Source: CAZJFH01 sp964545205 (GTDB taxonomy: Bacteria; Pseudomonadota; Alphaproteobacteria; Rhodospirillales; Magnetospirillaceae). From it: DNA of 17,457 nucleotides. The DNA lies in contig CAZJFH010000093.1 of assembly GCA_964545205.1 (NCBI GenBank), positions 1 to 17,457 of the forward strand, read 5' to 3'. Positions 7,842 to 15,827 of the stretch are shown here, piece after piece. The translations under genes and the position numbers were made by a program. How positions within the stretch are numbered: position 1 is the stretch's first letter; each line of letters opens with the position of its first letter. The notes beneath the pieces are model-generated. The model did not search any database, was not told the DNA's origin, and saw nothing but the letters and a program-made list of their open reading frames with translations.

Positions 7842-8996
7842 ATGACGATCACGCCAAGAGGGGGGCGATTCCTGGCCCAGGTCCGGTACAAGGGGGTGTC
7901 CATCGCCTCGACATTCGACAGCAAAGGAGCCGCCAGCCGGTGGCGGACGGCGGTTCGGGCGGCAATTGATGATCGACGGTGGCCCGTTAAAGATCTGATC
8001 CCGCCTCATCTCCAAGGCAAATGGGGCTTTAGCGAGGCTAAGACCGAAGCTGTCGATGACGCCAAGCCGCACGTCGGCTGGACACTGGATCGTGCCATTG
8101 AGGAATACCTAAAGGTGATCGACGGCGAAAAGGGTTACGAGGCGAAGGCGAACCGCCTTCGCCTCTGGCAGGGTAAGCCGAAGGGCAAGAAGGAAAAGGC
8201 ACCATCCGTTTTTCTTAATTCAAGCCTCCCCCAACAGAGGCTTGATTCTGTGTCGGCCGCCGACGTTCAGGCTATCGTGAAGGAACGGCTGAAGACGGTG
8301 AGCGCTTATACCGTACGCAATGATGTTTACGTGCTGTCGGCCCTTTTCGAGCATGCACGTGCAACGCCGCGCGTTGACGGCACTGGCGGATGGGGTCTGG
8401 ATATCGACAATCCCAGGCTGCGGATTACATTGCCCGACCAACCGCCAGCCCGCGAGCGCCGCCTGAAGAATGGCGGTGAGGGGCAAGAAGGCGAAGAGGA
8501 GCGGATGCGAGGCGCGCTGGCCGCAGGTCCTGACGCCGAAATCATGGTCCCGCTGTTCGATCTCGCGTTGTACACGGGTATGCGGCCTACGGAGCTGCTC
8601 GATCTCCGTGCCGGTGAAGTCCACCGCACAACGGATGCTGTATACATCCTGCGCCGCGACAGCAAGACCGGCTCGCAACGGAAGGTCACTCTGTCGACCG
8701 GTGCAATCGCTGCTGTCGATTCCCTGTTGGCGAGGCTCCGGCAGCCGGTCGCGGCGACGCAGGGGCTCGTTCCGCTAAATCTGGACAAGGTGGCGTACAG
8801 GTGGAAGCTCGCTCGGAAGGCTGCCGGGGTGACCGACCTCCGGTTCCGCGACCTTCGGCATGAAGGCCTTTCTGTCATGGCGGAAAAGGGGCTGAACATC
8901 GGGGAGCTACAGGCGCAGAGCGGCCACCGCTCAGCCAAAATCCTTGTCGATTACATCAACGCCGTTCCGGCGACGGTGGCGAAGAAGCTCGGCTAG
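7842..8996 (+). CDS. tyrosine-family site-specific integrase
   Basis: The product is 384 residues. An N-terminal DNA-binding part, including MTITPRGGRFLAQVRYKG, probably contacts arm sites. A helical core-binding domain spans about 78-175 and the catalytic domain about 225-384. Catalytic residues visible are R248 (YTGMRPTELLDLR), K275 (SKTGSQRK), R339-H340 (FRDLRHEGLS), H362 (SGHRS) and the nucleophile Y371 (VDYINAV). The usual HxxR box reads RDLR, with R336 where His is common. The enzyme would insert and excise the element at the adjacent tRNA-Ser. The ATG at 7842 follows a GGGG run and the repeat cluster. No excisionase gene is seen beside it. Confidence 0.93.
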   Translation: MTITPRGGRFLAQVRYKGVSIASTFDSKGAASRWRTAVRAAIDDRRWPVKDLIPPHLQGKWGFSEAKTEAVDDAKPHVGWTLDRAIEEYLKVIDGEKGYEAKANRLRLWQGKPKGKKEKAPSVFLNSSLPQQRLDSVSAADVQAIVKERLKTVSAYTVRNDVYVLSALFEHARATPRVDGTGGWGLDIDNPRLRITLPDQPPARERRLKNGGEGQEGEEERMRGALAAGPDAEIMVPLFDLALYTGMRPTELLDLRAGEVHRTTDAVYILRRDSKTGSQRKVTLSTGAIAAVDSLLARLRQPVAATQGLVPLNLDKVAYRWKLARKAAGVTDLRFRDLRHEGLSVMAEKGLNIGELQAQSGHRSAKILVDYINAVPATVAKKLG

Positions 8997-9013
8997 CCTA
9001 GGCGAAACATCGG

Positions 9014-9033
9014 GCAGGGTTACGAATCCCTGC
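9014..9033. terminator. candidate bidirectional terminator hairpin between int and vsr
   Basis: A perfect inverted repeat GCAGGG / CCCTGC with an 8-base loop lies in the 47-base gap between the convergent int and vsr stops. It has no strong U-tract. The loop resembles a tRNA T-arm, but nothing else of a tRNA is present. Confidence 0.4.
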
Positions 9034-9043
9034 TCCAAAGGTG

Positions 9044-9472
9044 CTATTGCCGCGAGGAACGGGGCTTCCCTAGGAATTGGGCAAACGTGTTCCTCAGCTT
9101 TTCGGGGTCCCGTATCTCGCATTCCCAGACCACCAAGGCCTTCCATCCGGCTTCGCTGGCCGCCGTCAAATTGGCGGCATCCCGTTCCTTGTTGCGGGCC
9201 AGCTTCTTCCCCCAATACTCGGCGTTAGACTTGGGAATGCGGGCTCCGCGCGGGCAGCGATGGCCGTGCCAAAAACAGCCGTGAATCCAGATCAGCGTCT
9301 TGCGTTTCTGGAACACGATGTCCGGCCGCCCCGGGAGGCGATGGTCGTTGAGGCGATACCTGTAGCCCATCGCATGCAGAAGGCGCCTTACTACAATCTC
9401 GGGCTTGGTGTTCTTGCTCCGGATGGCAGCCATGTTCCGGCTCCTGCGCTCTGGCGTGAGGTGGTCAGTCAC
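9044..9472 (-). CDS. vsr: very short patch repair (Vsr) endonuclease
   Basis: The product is 142 residues. Vsr nicks DNA 5' to the T of T:G mismatches that arise when 5-methylcytosine deaminates, starting repair back to C:G. Motifs are TPERRSRNMAAIRSKNTKPE, LPGRPDIVF and IWIHGCFWHGHRC. With the GTG start at 9472, E25, D51, H64 and H69 fall at the numbers of the E. coli Vsr catalytic residues, and C66, H71 and C73 at its zinc ligands. A GGAGG six bases before the GTG supports this start over an ATG nine codons upstream. It is divergent from the C5-methyltransferase and probably repairs deamination at that enzyme's sites. Confidence 0.93.
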   Translation of the reverse strand: MTDHLTPERRSRNMAAIRSKNTKPEIVVRRLLHAMGYRYRLNDHRLPGRPDIVFQKRKTLIWIHGCFWHGHRCPRGARIPKSNAEYWGKKLARNKERDAANLTAASEAGWKALVVWECEIRDPEKLRNTFAQFLGKPRSSRQ

Positions 9473-9490
9473 AGGGAGCCTCCGTAGGTA

Positions 9491-9606
9491 ATCCGACATC
9501 TGGTGCCAGGCGGAAGCCTAGCGTCCGACAATCCGAGCAGGCAGGTAAAAAATCGCGTTCTCTCTTTGTTCCGCGTTGTGTGCCGCTGTCGGATGTGGAA
9601 TATTCC
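9491..9606. promoter_or_regulatory. divergent vsr/methyltransferase control region with repeated sites
   Basis: The 139-base gap between the divergent vsr and methyltransferase starts holds TCCGACA at 9492-9498 and 9534-9540, and its inverse TGTCGGA at 9587-9593. The outer copies extend to ATCCGACA/TGTCGGAT. A perfect palindrome GGAATATTCC (9597-9606) ends 5 bases before the methyltransferase ATG. These are plausible operators for timed expression of the restriction module. No controller-protein gene is present, so the methyltransferase itself or a host factor may bind. No -35/-10 pair was assigned with confidence. Confidence 0.45.
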
Positions 9607-9611
9607 AGTCG

Positions 9612-10913
9612 ATGAACGCGAACCGACGAAAGCGCCCCCACGCTCCAGCCCCGGTCTCTGACCGGCACGGTGAGGCTGCCTACGCCCTCGCGCCGTCAAC
9701 AGCACTGTCCCAGGGCGGCCCGACAGCGGTGGACCTTTTTGCCGGGGCGGGCGGTATTTCGCTCGGCTTGGTCAACGCCGGATTTCGGCTGCTCTACGCT
9801 TCAGATTATTCCGGGGCCTGCGCGGCAACCCACTGCCGCAACTTCCCCGACGTGCCGTTCGATAAGGCTGACATCTCTCAACTGCCTGGCAGTCGGATTC
9901 TCGATGTCACGGGCCTGCGCGTTGGTGAGCTAGACTTGCTCGTCGGCGGGCCGCCGTGCCAGGGCTTCTCCATCATGGGACAGCGGCAGCTTGATGACCC
10001 CCGAAATGCGCTCTTTCGGCACTTTATCCGCATCTCAGGAGAGCTGCGGCCGCAGGTGGTCGTCATTGAGAACGTGCCTGGCCTGGCGACGCTGCATGGC
10101 GGCGTTCTGCTGCGTGAAATCGGCGAAGCGTTCGATTGGTTGGGCTACGACGTAGAATGCGCGGAGCTGCTGGCGGCTCAGTACGGTGTGCCGCAGATGC
10201 GCTGGCGGATGATCTTCATTGCGCGTCGGCGCGACCTAGGCTTGCCTGCGGCTGGGTTCCCGCTGCCCACCCACGGCAGGCTCGGCATCGGCGACCTGGT
10301 GCCGAATCGGACGGTGACGGCGGAACAGGCCGAGGGTTTCCTGACGGCCTATGATGCGATTGCAGACCTTCCGGCCGTCACAAGCGGCGGCACCACGGAC
10401 CACTACGACCGGCCGCCGGAGACAGCTTATCAGGCCGCTATGCGCCGCGGCGCGGGTGGCGTTCTGCACAATCATTATGCCCCGCGGCTGTCAGCCGTGA
10501 ATCTCCAGCGTATTCGCTGCCTGAAGCCCGGCCAAGACTGGCGCTCGCTTCCCCGCGAGCTGCTGCCAGCCGGAATGCAGCGGGCTCTCCTGAAGGATCA
10601 CACCCGGCGATACCGACGGATGACGTGGGGGGGCGTTCCCCGCTCGATCATCACTAGGTTTCGGGACCCCAAGTCGGGGGAGTACATCCACCCTGAGCAA
10701 GAGCGCACGATCAGCATCCGCGAGGCAGCGCGCATCCAGGCTTTTCCCGATTGGTTCGTTTTCGAGGGCTCGAATACGGACTGCTACGACCAGGTCGGCA
10801 ACGCTGTCCCGCCGCTGCTGGCGCGGGCGGTAGCGGTAGAAATTCGACGCCTTCTGGACGGTGAGGCAGGAGCGGCCGCGCCGGTCAAATCGCGATACAG
10901 GATCGTGGCTTAA
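9612..10913 (+). CDS. DNA (cytosine-5-)-methyltransferase of the restriction-modification system
   Basis: The product is 433 residues. C5-methyltransferase motifs appear in order: I (AVDLFAGAGGISLGL, 39-53), IV (GGPPCQGFS with nucleophile C116), VI (ENVPG, E153), VIII (QYGVPQMRWRMIFIA, 190-204), IX (RTISIREAARIQAFP, 366-379) and X (QVGNAVPP, 394-401). The target recognition region lies between VIII and IX, about 210-360. The ATG at 9612 is preferred; the open frame extends to a TTG at 9576, but the extra residues are not family-like. The stop overlaps the ATG of the restriction gene by one base (TAATG), so the two are coupled. Specificity cannot be read directly, but the partner suggests GCGGCCGC. 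It probably protects host and element DNA from the partner enzyme. Confidence 0.94.
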   Translation: MNANRRKRPHAPAPVSDRHGEAAYALAPSTALSQGGPTAVDLFAGAGGISLGLVNAGFRLLYASDYSGACAATHCRNFPDVPFDKADISQLPGSRILDVTGLRVGELDLLVGGPPCQGFSIMGQRQLDDPRNALFRHFIRISGELRPQVVVIENVPGLATLHGGVLLREIGEAFDWLGYDVECAELLAAQYGVPQMRWRMIFIARRRDLGLPAAGFPLPTHGRLGIGDLVPNRTVTAEQAEGFLTAYDAIADLPAVTSGGTTDHYDRPPETAYQAAMRRGAGGVLHNHYAPRLSAVNLQRIRCLKPGQDWRSLPRELLPAGMQRALLKDHTRRYRRMTWGGVPRSIITRFRDPKSGEYIHPEQERTISIREAARIQAFPDWFVFEGSNTDCYDQVGNAVPPLLARAVAVEIRRLLDGEAGAAAPVKSRYRIVA

Positions 10914-12055
10914 TGGCGCGGCGTCCCCGGACTGGCAACGCTCCTGCTGTGCAGCGGGAGCGAGGAAACTACGTATGCGAGTGGTTCGGGCACCGAGTCT
11001 ATCCGGTTGTCTCGCACGATCCGGACAGTGACCGGGACCAGCGTTCGGAAACCTGCCCCTTCCTGTCGGCCGCCGTTGGCGGTCGGCATCCCTGCCACAA
11101 GCCTGCGGCCTCACGAGGCATTTGCACGATCAGTACGCCTGGCGACGGCGGTCGGAATGAATGGCTCGTCTGTCCTTTCCGTGCCCTTGAGCCGAGGCTG
11201 CTGGAAAGCGCTGTGCGGCGGCTATTTGGTGTCGGCCCGGAGGTGGTGGCGACGATCCTGCCGGGTGTCCGCCTGGCCGATGTGGACGCAAGGCAGCAGG
11301 TCTCAGATGCACTGGCGGTTGGTGGCCGCGTCTTTGTGTTTTTCAATGCGAAACTCGGCGGCGAGCTGAGCATTCCCCCGACTCCAGCATCGCCCGAATT
11401 CAGCTTTGACATCACCGTCATCGAGATTGTGTCCAGGGACGGCGAGCCGCACCTTGAGCGGTTCGGCGTGATCGAAATCCAGACGATGGATTTTCATGGC
11501 AGCTACCGCAAGGTCGTCGAGTACCTGAAGAACGGCCAGGAGATGTTCCCGCATAACTTCGCGGAAACGCTGCAAACCAATCAGCGGTGGTTGTCCGAAA
11601 ACGTTGAAGGGCCGAACATCGCGAACGTCTTCAAGCGGACGTTTTACCAGATGATGTTCAAGTTCCAGCTAGGCACGAACGAACGATGCGCCGGGTGTGT
11701 GCTGGCGATCCCGGCGGCGGTTTGGGCAAGCTGGCAGCGGCACCTCGGCCAGCCTCAGCCGAGACCGAACGGTGACGGCACGTTTGACCTGTTCAAACGT
11801 GGCACAAGGCGGCCAGAGCACGTGCCAGCTTGGATTTACGTGTTCGACATAGAGACGGAGGCCGAGAGCACTCCGGCACCGCTGCGCGACACGATGATCA
11901 TTGCCACTGATGCGCCCTCGATGTCCCATTACGCGCTGGAATTGGCCCCTGCGGCCGCGATTGGGAACATTGACTGCCCTGGCGGCATGCTGTCGCTGTT
12001 GGCCCGCCGTCTGCATTCTTTCTGGCCGGAGCTGGCACGCACGCTTCTTGACTAG
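10913..12055 (+). CDS. NotI-family type II restriction endonuclease
   Basis: The product is 380 residues; NotI, from memory, is about 383. Long stretches agree with my recollection of NotI: FGHRVYP (25-31), CPFL (48-51), WLVCPFRAL (84-92), KLGGELSI then SPEFSFD (147-166), GVIEIQTMDFHGSYRK (185-200), EGPNIANVFKRTFYQM (232-247), RCAGCVLAIPAAVW and NGDGTFDL. D166, E188 and Q190 form the likely PD-(D/E)xK-type metal site. C48, C61, C71 and C87 match the spacing of the four-cysteine iron site reported for NotI. NotI cuts GC/GGCCGC; the same or a closely related site is inferred here. It is co-translated with the methyltransferase and ends at a terminator shared with the convergent OLD gene. Confidence 0.9.
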   Translation: MARRPRTGNAPAVQRERGNYVCEWFGHRVYPVVSHDPDSDRDQRSETCPFLSAAVGGRHPCHKPAASRGICTISTPGDGGRNEWLVCPFRALEPRLLESAVRRLFGVGPEVVATILPGVRLADVDARQQVSDALAVGGRVFVFFNAKLGGELSIPPTPASPEFSFDITVIEIVSRDGEPHLERFGVIEIQTMDFHGSYRKVVEYLKNGQEMFPHNFAETLQTNQRWLSENVEGPNIANVFKRTFYQMMFKFQLGTNERCAGCVLAIPAAVWASWQRHLGQPQPRPNGDGTFDLFKRGTRRPEHVPAWIYVFDIETEAESTPAPLRDTMIIATDAPSMSHYALELAPAAAIGNIDCPGGMLSLLARRLHSFWPELARTLLD

Positions 12056-12056
12056 C

Positions 12057-12083
12057 AGCGGGGCTCCTTTCCGGGGCCCCGCT
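12057..12083. terminator. hairpin terminator between convergent restriction and OLD genes
   Basis: AGCGGGGC (12057-12064) and GCCCCGCT (12076-12083) form a perfect 8-bp stem with an 11-base loop. It starts one base after the restriction gene stop and ends 14 bases from the OLD gene stop. The position suits a bidirectional terminator, although a U-tract is lacking. Confidence 0.6.
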
Positions 12084-12097
12084 CGATTGGAGTCGCC

Positions 12098-13965
12098 TTA
12101 CAACTCCATCATTTCACCCATTCGCCTAAGCCACCCGGTCACTTCTTCATTGAAGTCGCTCTCCTGGAGCATATCGCGGGTCATCTTGAGCACCGCCGGG
12201 CCATTGATCTGAGCTTTTGCCTTGGCTGATTTTTTCCGCTGAAGGTCCTGGTCGAGTTCCTCCCATGGGGTGATCTCTCCCGATGCAGTGTGAACCGCTC
12301 TGGCGACAGTCTCGGGCACGTCCTCAAAATTGCCAAAGTGGGCTGGGAGCGTAATCACTGTTCCATTTGCAGCATAAGCTTCCTCGATTGCCCTCGGATG
12401 GATGTAATTTTCCATCTCGCGTTTTCCGGTGCATACGGCCGTGCAGCCGGGTCGTTGATTCACACCGTCCATATGGGCCTTGTATTTCGGCTCGGCAGGC
12501 GGCTGGTTATCGCGGTCGCAAATGTGAAATTCCGGTCGGTTCAGGTGCTCAAGACGAGATGTCCAGAGCGCAAGGTTCTCTCCGCCGAACGGAAAGAATA
12601 TTACCTTTCCGTCAAGCTCAAGCCTTTCAAGATCAGGAACTACTATTCCGCATGCCATCATGACCTTAGCAATTCCCTTCAGGAACGAAAGGTCGTGTTT
12701 TCCCTCAACGCCGATGAACAACTTGACGCCATTATCCGGAAGTATGCCAAGGGAATCCGCTATTAGCTGATTTGTCTCCCCGCCACCAACCAGAATTTCC
12801 CTGGTGTTATCGTCGCGCTTCCTAAGAAAGCGAAGACTATTATCGGGAAGTGCTCGTGCGAGCATCGGGGTGTGAGTTGTTACAATAACCTGGCGGCCTG
12901 GCACTGATGAGAGGGACGTCAGCGCGGACATGAGTAGGCGCTGGTTGTGAGGGTGCTGGCTCGTTTCCGGCTCCTCAATAGCGTAAATCACGGATGACGA
13001 ATGTTTTTCAGAAGCGGCTTTTTCTGCCTTCGCCCGAAAGAAATTCAGCAAAACGAGCCGTTTTACGCCCGAGCCTCTCTTGTTAAGCGGTATACCGTGG
13101 TCACCAGAAATGCTTGTCTGAAACAGTGAATCCCACTTTTTGCAGTGACAACCGGCGAAAGCGTCGATGCAAGAGATGGGTCCATCTCTCTTATTTTTTC
13201 AACGGTAGCGTCAGCTATTTTCTTAACTTCCGCCTCAACAAAGCTTTGGATCTTAAGAAGCTCGGCCTCTTTCTCTTTGATGGCATCTCGAATGGCGGCC
13301 TTGAGGGGGTCCTGCGCCTCTGGATCCTGATCAGTGCTCGCCCGGTCGGACTTGAAGAGAGCAAACGCTGGTAGGTAGGGCGCAATGCTGGACCAAATCT
13401 TCTTGGCATCCTCGGCGTCTAGCGGCACGAGCGTTTCCGCCAGCACCAACTCTGCGCAATGCCCCCAAATTGCCGCCCGGACGGGCGCATTGGCTTTCTT
13501 GTTTACTTCAGAGAGATCGACCCCGAGTTCCTTGGCGCGCGCCGCCAAATCGGACTTCTTCAGCGAGAGGAGGTCAGAGTAGCCATCGGCAGTCGGATGT
13601 AGCGCCCGCGCGAAAGTTCCGATCAGCTTCGGTTTGGTGAGAGAGCCGTTGTATAGCTGAACAATCTCCATCTCCCCATCGCGATTCAGCAGATACTCTC
13701 CAGCGAACGTCGAGGGGAATTCGGCATCAACGACGGCATTCCGGGGCAGGTCGGAAAACGTGCAGGCTATCTCAACCTCTTCGCTGCCGATGGAAACGTC
13801 GTCCTTCTCCAGCGCAGTCTCTCCAAAAAATACGGACAGCGCATCCATCACGGCGGATTTGCCCACGTCATTCCGACCGATGATCGCCGTAAGGTCATCG
13901 AAGCTGATTTGGATTTGTTCCTGGTAGCAGCGAAAGCCGCGAAGTTTTAGGCCGGTCAGTTTCAT
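12098..13965 (-). pseudogene. OLD-family ATP-dependent endonuclease (AAA ATPase plus TOPRIM), frameshifted
   Basis: Two frames together encode an about 622-residue OLD protein, a normal size for the family. The first frame (13965-13063) starts MKLTGLKLRGFRCYQEQ and has Walker A GRNDVGKS at 30-37. The second continues KWDSLFQTSISGDHGIPLNK with the ABC-type signature KRGSGVKRL, Walker B VIYAIEEPE, H-loop VIVTTHTP, and TOPRIM motifs GVEGKHD and ICDRDN. Reading must move back one base at an A5 run (13137-13141 on the opposite strand). OLD proteins are nucleases used in phage defence; GajA of Gabija is one, but no UvrD-like GajB gene is adjacent, so this is a stand-alone type. Without shifting, a 300-residue product lacking Walker B and TOPRIM results. 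GC content is lower than in all its neighbours. Confidence 0.85.
13137..13143 (-). other. frameshift point in the OLD gene
   Basis: On the minus strand the bases read GCAAAAAGTGG. Frame one reads GCA-AAA-AGT; the conserved downstream frame needs AAG-TGG. A lost A (six to five) would explain it. A backward slip of the Lys AAA tRNA would also restore the frame, because AAA re-pairs perfectly. The sequence is close to, but not, a classic A-AAA-AAG heptamer, since the first base is C. Confidence 0.7.
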
Positions 13966-14032
13966 GGCGCCCCCAAGACACAGCGCGAAGGTGGAGGCTA
14001 ACTCTAATGTGTTACCCCGAAGGTAGCAACGT

Positions 14033-15478
14033 CTAGCCGTCGCGCCGTTCGAGCGCTTTCTCTGTCCTGGATACCCACGGCGGTACCAAGCGCGGCAGCG
14101 GCGCCGGGCTCGGCGCCTCCTCGGGCTTCGGGGCCTTCTCCGGCTCGGCTCTGCTCCTGCCAAGGCTGCGCGACAGCCGCTCGCGAGCCTCGTCAGCGCG
14201 GCGGCTGATCTCGGATCGGCGCGCAAGCTCGGCATCAAGCCGACGCTGAGCCTCAGCCGAGAGCTGATGGCCTTCCACGCGGATCGGCGGCCGCATCAGC
14301 GCAAGCTCGACCGCGATCTTATCCTTGAAAGCCGCATCGCCGCTGATCCGGACAGCTTGCCAGCCATGGGCGGCGGCGGCCTGGGCCAGGATGCGGGCCG
14401 AGTCCATCGTCGAGGCGCCTCTGAGTTCCAGCCGGTCGCCGGAGTCGATGATCCGGGCGCCGCTGCGCAGGCGGATGACGGCGATTCCGCGCTCTGGCCG
14501 CCGCTCGATGCCGAGGACGCGCTTCCTTAGCTCCTCCGGCAGCCACAGGCCCTCATACGTGCCAGCCTGCAATGCGGCCCGCTGCTTGCTGCGGCGCTCG
14601 GCGGCGGCCTGGGCGTCGGCGGGCGCTATGCCGGGCGGCTGGGGCGCCGGAGCGGGCTGCTGAAGGCGCTCGAAGCGGCTGCGGGCCTCGGCGAGCTTGC
14701 ATTTTGCGAGGCGGTGCAAGGCGCCAAGCTCAACCTTGGCGCCGCTGGCGTCGGTCGTCGTGATGATCGGGCACTTGGTCCCCTTCTCGATGCGGAGGCC
14801 AGCGCGCTGAAGCGCGGCGGCCATCTCGGCATCGGATAGCTTCCACGCATCTTTTATGGCCTGCCGGGCCTGCGGCAAGCTGACGCCGTTTCTTTTGGCG
14901 CGCTGATGCTGCTCAGCATCAAAAGCGGCCGTGGGGCGCGGCACGTCGGCGGCGGCGGTCAGCCGGGCGGCCAGGTCGGCGCGGCCTTCGCGACGTAGGG
15001 CGGCGATGACGGCGCGGTTGTGGCGGCCTGGGGTGATCTGGTGGCCGAACTCGCATTCGGCCACGCGGGCCAGTTTTTCGTTCCTGGCGTACGAATGACG
15101 GCTGCTGAGGACTCTGCCGGTGGTTGGGTCGGCCTCCGGCACGAGGTAGTGATAATGCTCGGTTTTTGCGCCATCGGCGCGCATTTTGGTATGAGCAACT
15201 AAGGTTTCCAGGGCTTCGGCCGGGATGCCGTACTCCTGCCGGATCGCAGCAAGCATCCGCTGTAGCTGGCCGCGCGAAAGCGGCTCGTCGGGGCTGATGA
15301 CATAGTGTCTCAAGCCGAATCGTTGAGCGTGTAGCGCGGCTATTCCTTCGGCGGCTGCCAGGGTCTCTCGGCCGCCGCTGATGATGACGATTTTTTCGTT
15401 GCCATCGGCTCTATCGAGGATGTGCCGCCCGGCCGCCTCGGCGCCGCCGACACGTATCCGTGTTGATTTGATTATCAT
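14033..15478 (-). CDS. conjugative relaxase / mobilization protein
   Basis: The product is 481 residues. The N-terminal half (1-165) is a relaxase-like domain: MIIKSTRIRVGGAEAAGRHI, HYVISPDEPLS and the HxH-type metal motif TEHYHYLVPEADPTTGRVLS with H108 and H110. SSRHSYARNEKLARVAECEFGH follows. A helical linker comes next, then a domain at about 330-400 (IAVIRLRSGARIIDSGDRLE, LPD7-like, common in relaxases). The C-terminal tail is charged and Pro-rich. It should nick oriT and pilot the strand into the recipient. No catalytic tyrosine could be assigned with confidence, so the MOB class is left open. Its ATG overlaps the MobC stop (ATGA). Confidence 0.85.
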   Translation of the reverse strand: MIIKSTRIRVGGAEAAGRHILDRADGNEKIVIISGGRETLAAAEGIAALHAQRFGLRHYVISPDEPLSRGQLQRMLAAIRQEYGIPAEALETLVAHTKMRADGAKTEHYHYLVPEADPTTGRVLSSRHSYARNEKLARVAECEFGHQITPGRHNRAVIAALRREGRADLAARLTAAADVPRPTAAFDAEQHQRAKRNGVSLPQARQAIKDAWKLSDAEMAAALQRAGLRIEKGTKCPIITTTDASGAKVELGALHRLAKCKLAEARSRFERLQQPAPAPQPPGIAPADAQAAAERRSKQRAALQAGTYEGLWLPEELRKRVLGIERRPERGIAVIRLRSGARIIDSGDRLELRGASTMDSARILAQAAAAHGWQAVRISGDAAFKDKIAVELALMRPPIRVEGHQLSAEAQRRLDAELARRSEISRRADEARERLSRSLGRSRAEPEKAPKPEEAPSPAPLPRLVPPWVSRTEKALERRDG

Positions 15479-15786
15479 TTTAGCTGGGCCTCGATGGCCT
15501 CGCGGGCGCGGCGCACATCTGCCGCAGCGCGTTGCAGCAACAGCATGTTGGGGCTCTGGCGGTTGCCATTACTCCACTTCGCGAGCTGGTTAATATTGCC
15601 GCCGATCCGGCCAAGCTCGGCCAAAACAGGCCCCATTTCGGCGGCCTGGGGATGACGACGTTTTCGGCGGACAGACAAGCCGACCGTGTGCCGCAAATAA
15701 TCCGATAGTGTACGCCCATCTTGTGCTGCTGCCTGGCGCAGTAGATCGGCATCGGCTGCGCTGATGCGAAAGTTAAGTACAGGCAT
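15475..15786 (-). CDS. mobC: MobC-type relaxosome accessory protein
   Basis: The product is 103 residues. The N-terminus (MPVLNFRISAADADLLRQAA then GRTLSDYLRH) is a ribbon-helix-helix DNA-binding fold. The C-terminal part has the MobC signature ELGRIGGNINQLAKWSN (57-73). Such proteins bind oriT, help open it, and load the relaxase encoded next. The ATG at 15786 is supported by AAGG six bases before it; a longer open frame upstream crosses the oriT repeats and is not coding. It is coupled to the relaxase by a 4-base overlap, and probably represses its own promoter at oriT (inference). Confidence 0.88.
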   Translation of the reverse strand: MPVLNFRISAADADLLRQAAAQDGRTLSDYLRHTVGLSVRRKRRHPQAAEMGPVLAELGRIGGNINQLAKWSNGNRQSPNMLLLQRAAADVRRAREAIEAQLK

Positions 15787-15827
15787 TCGGCACCTTTCAT
15801 CGCGGTAAGAAAACAGTGTGGGTCCAC

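Noticed and set aside
9014..9033. Possible tRNA T-arm or second att copy between int and vsr
   Set aside because: Only a T-arm-like hairpin is present. There are no acceptor, anticodon or D arms, and the sequence does not match the tRNA-Ser fragment.
9473..9499. ATG at 9499 as the start of vsr
   Set aside because: The GTG at 9472 has a GGAGG at proper spacing and gives the same residue numbering of catalytic positions as E. coli Vsr.
12290..12766. Plus-strand open frame (158 codons) opposite the OLD gene
   Set aside because: It lies antisense to the TOPRIM part, which shows clear conserved motifs; the plus-strand product has none.
12098..13965. Gabija defence system
   Set aside because: The OLD-type protein resembles GajA in domain order, but no UvrD-like helicase (GajB) gene is beside it. 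It is better described as a stand-alone OLD nuclease.
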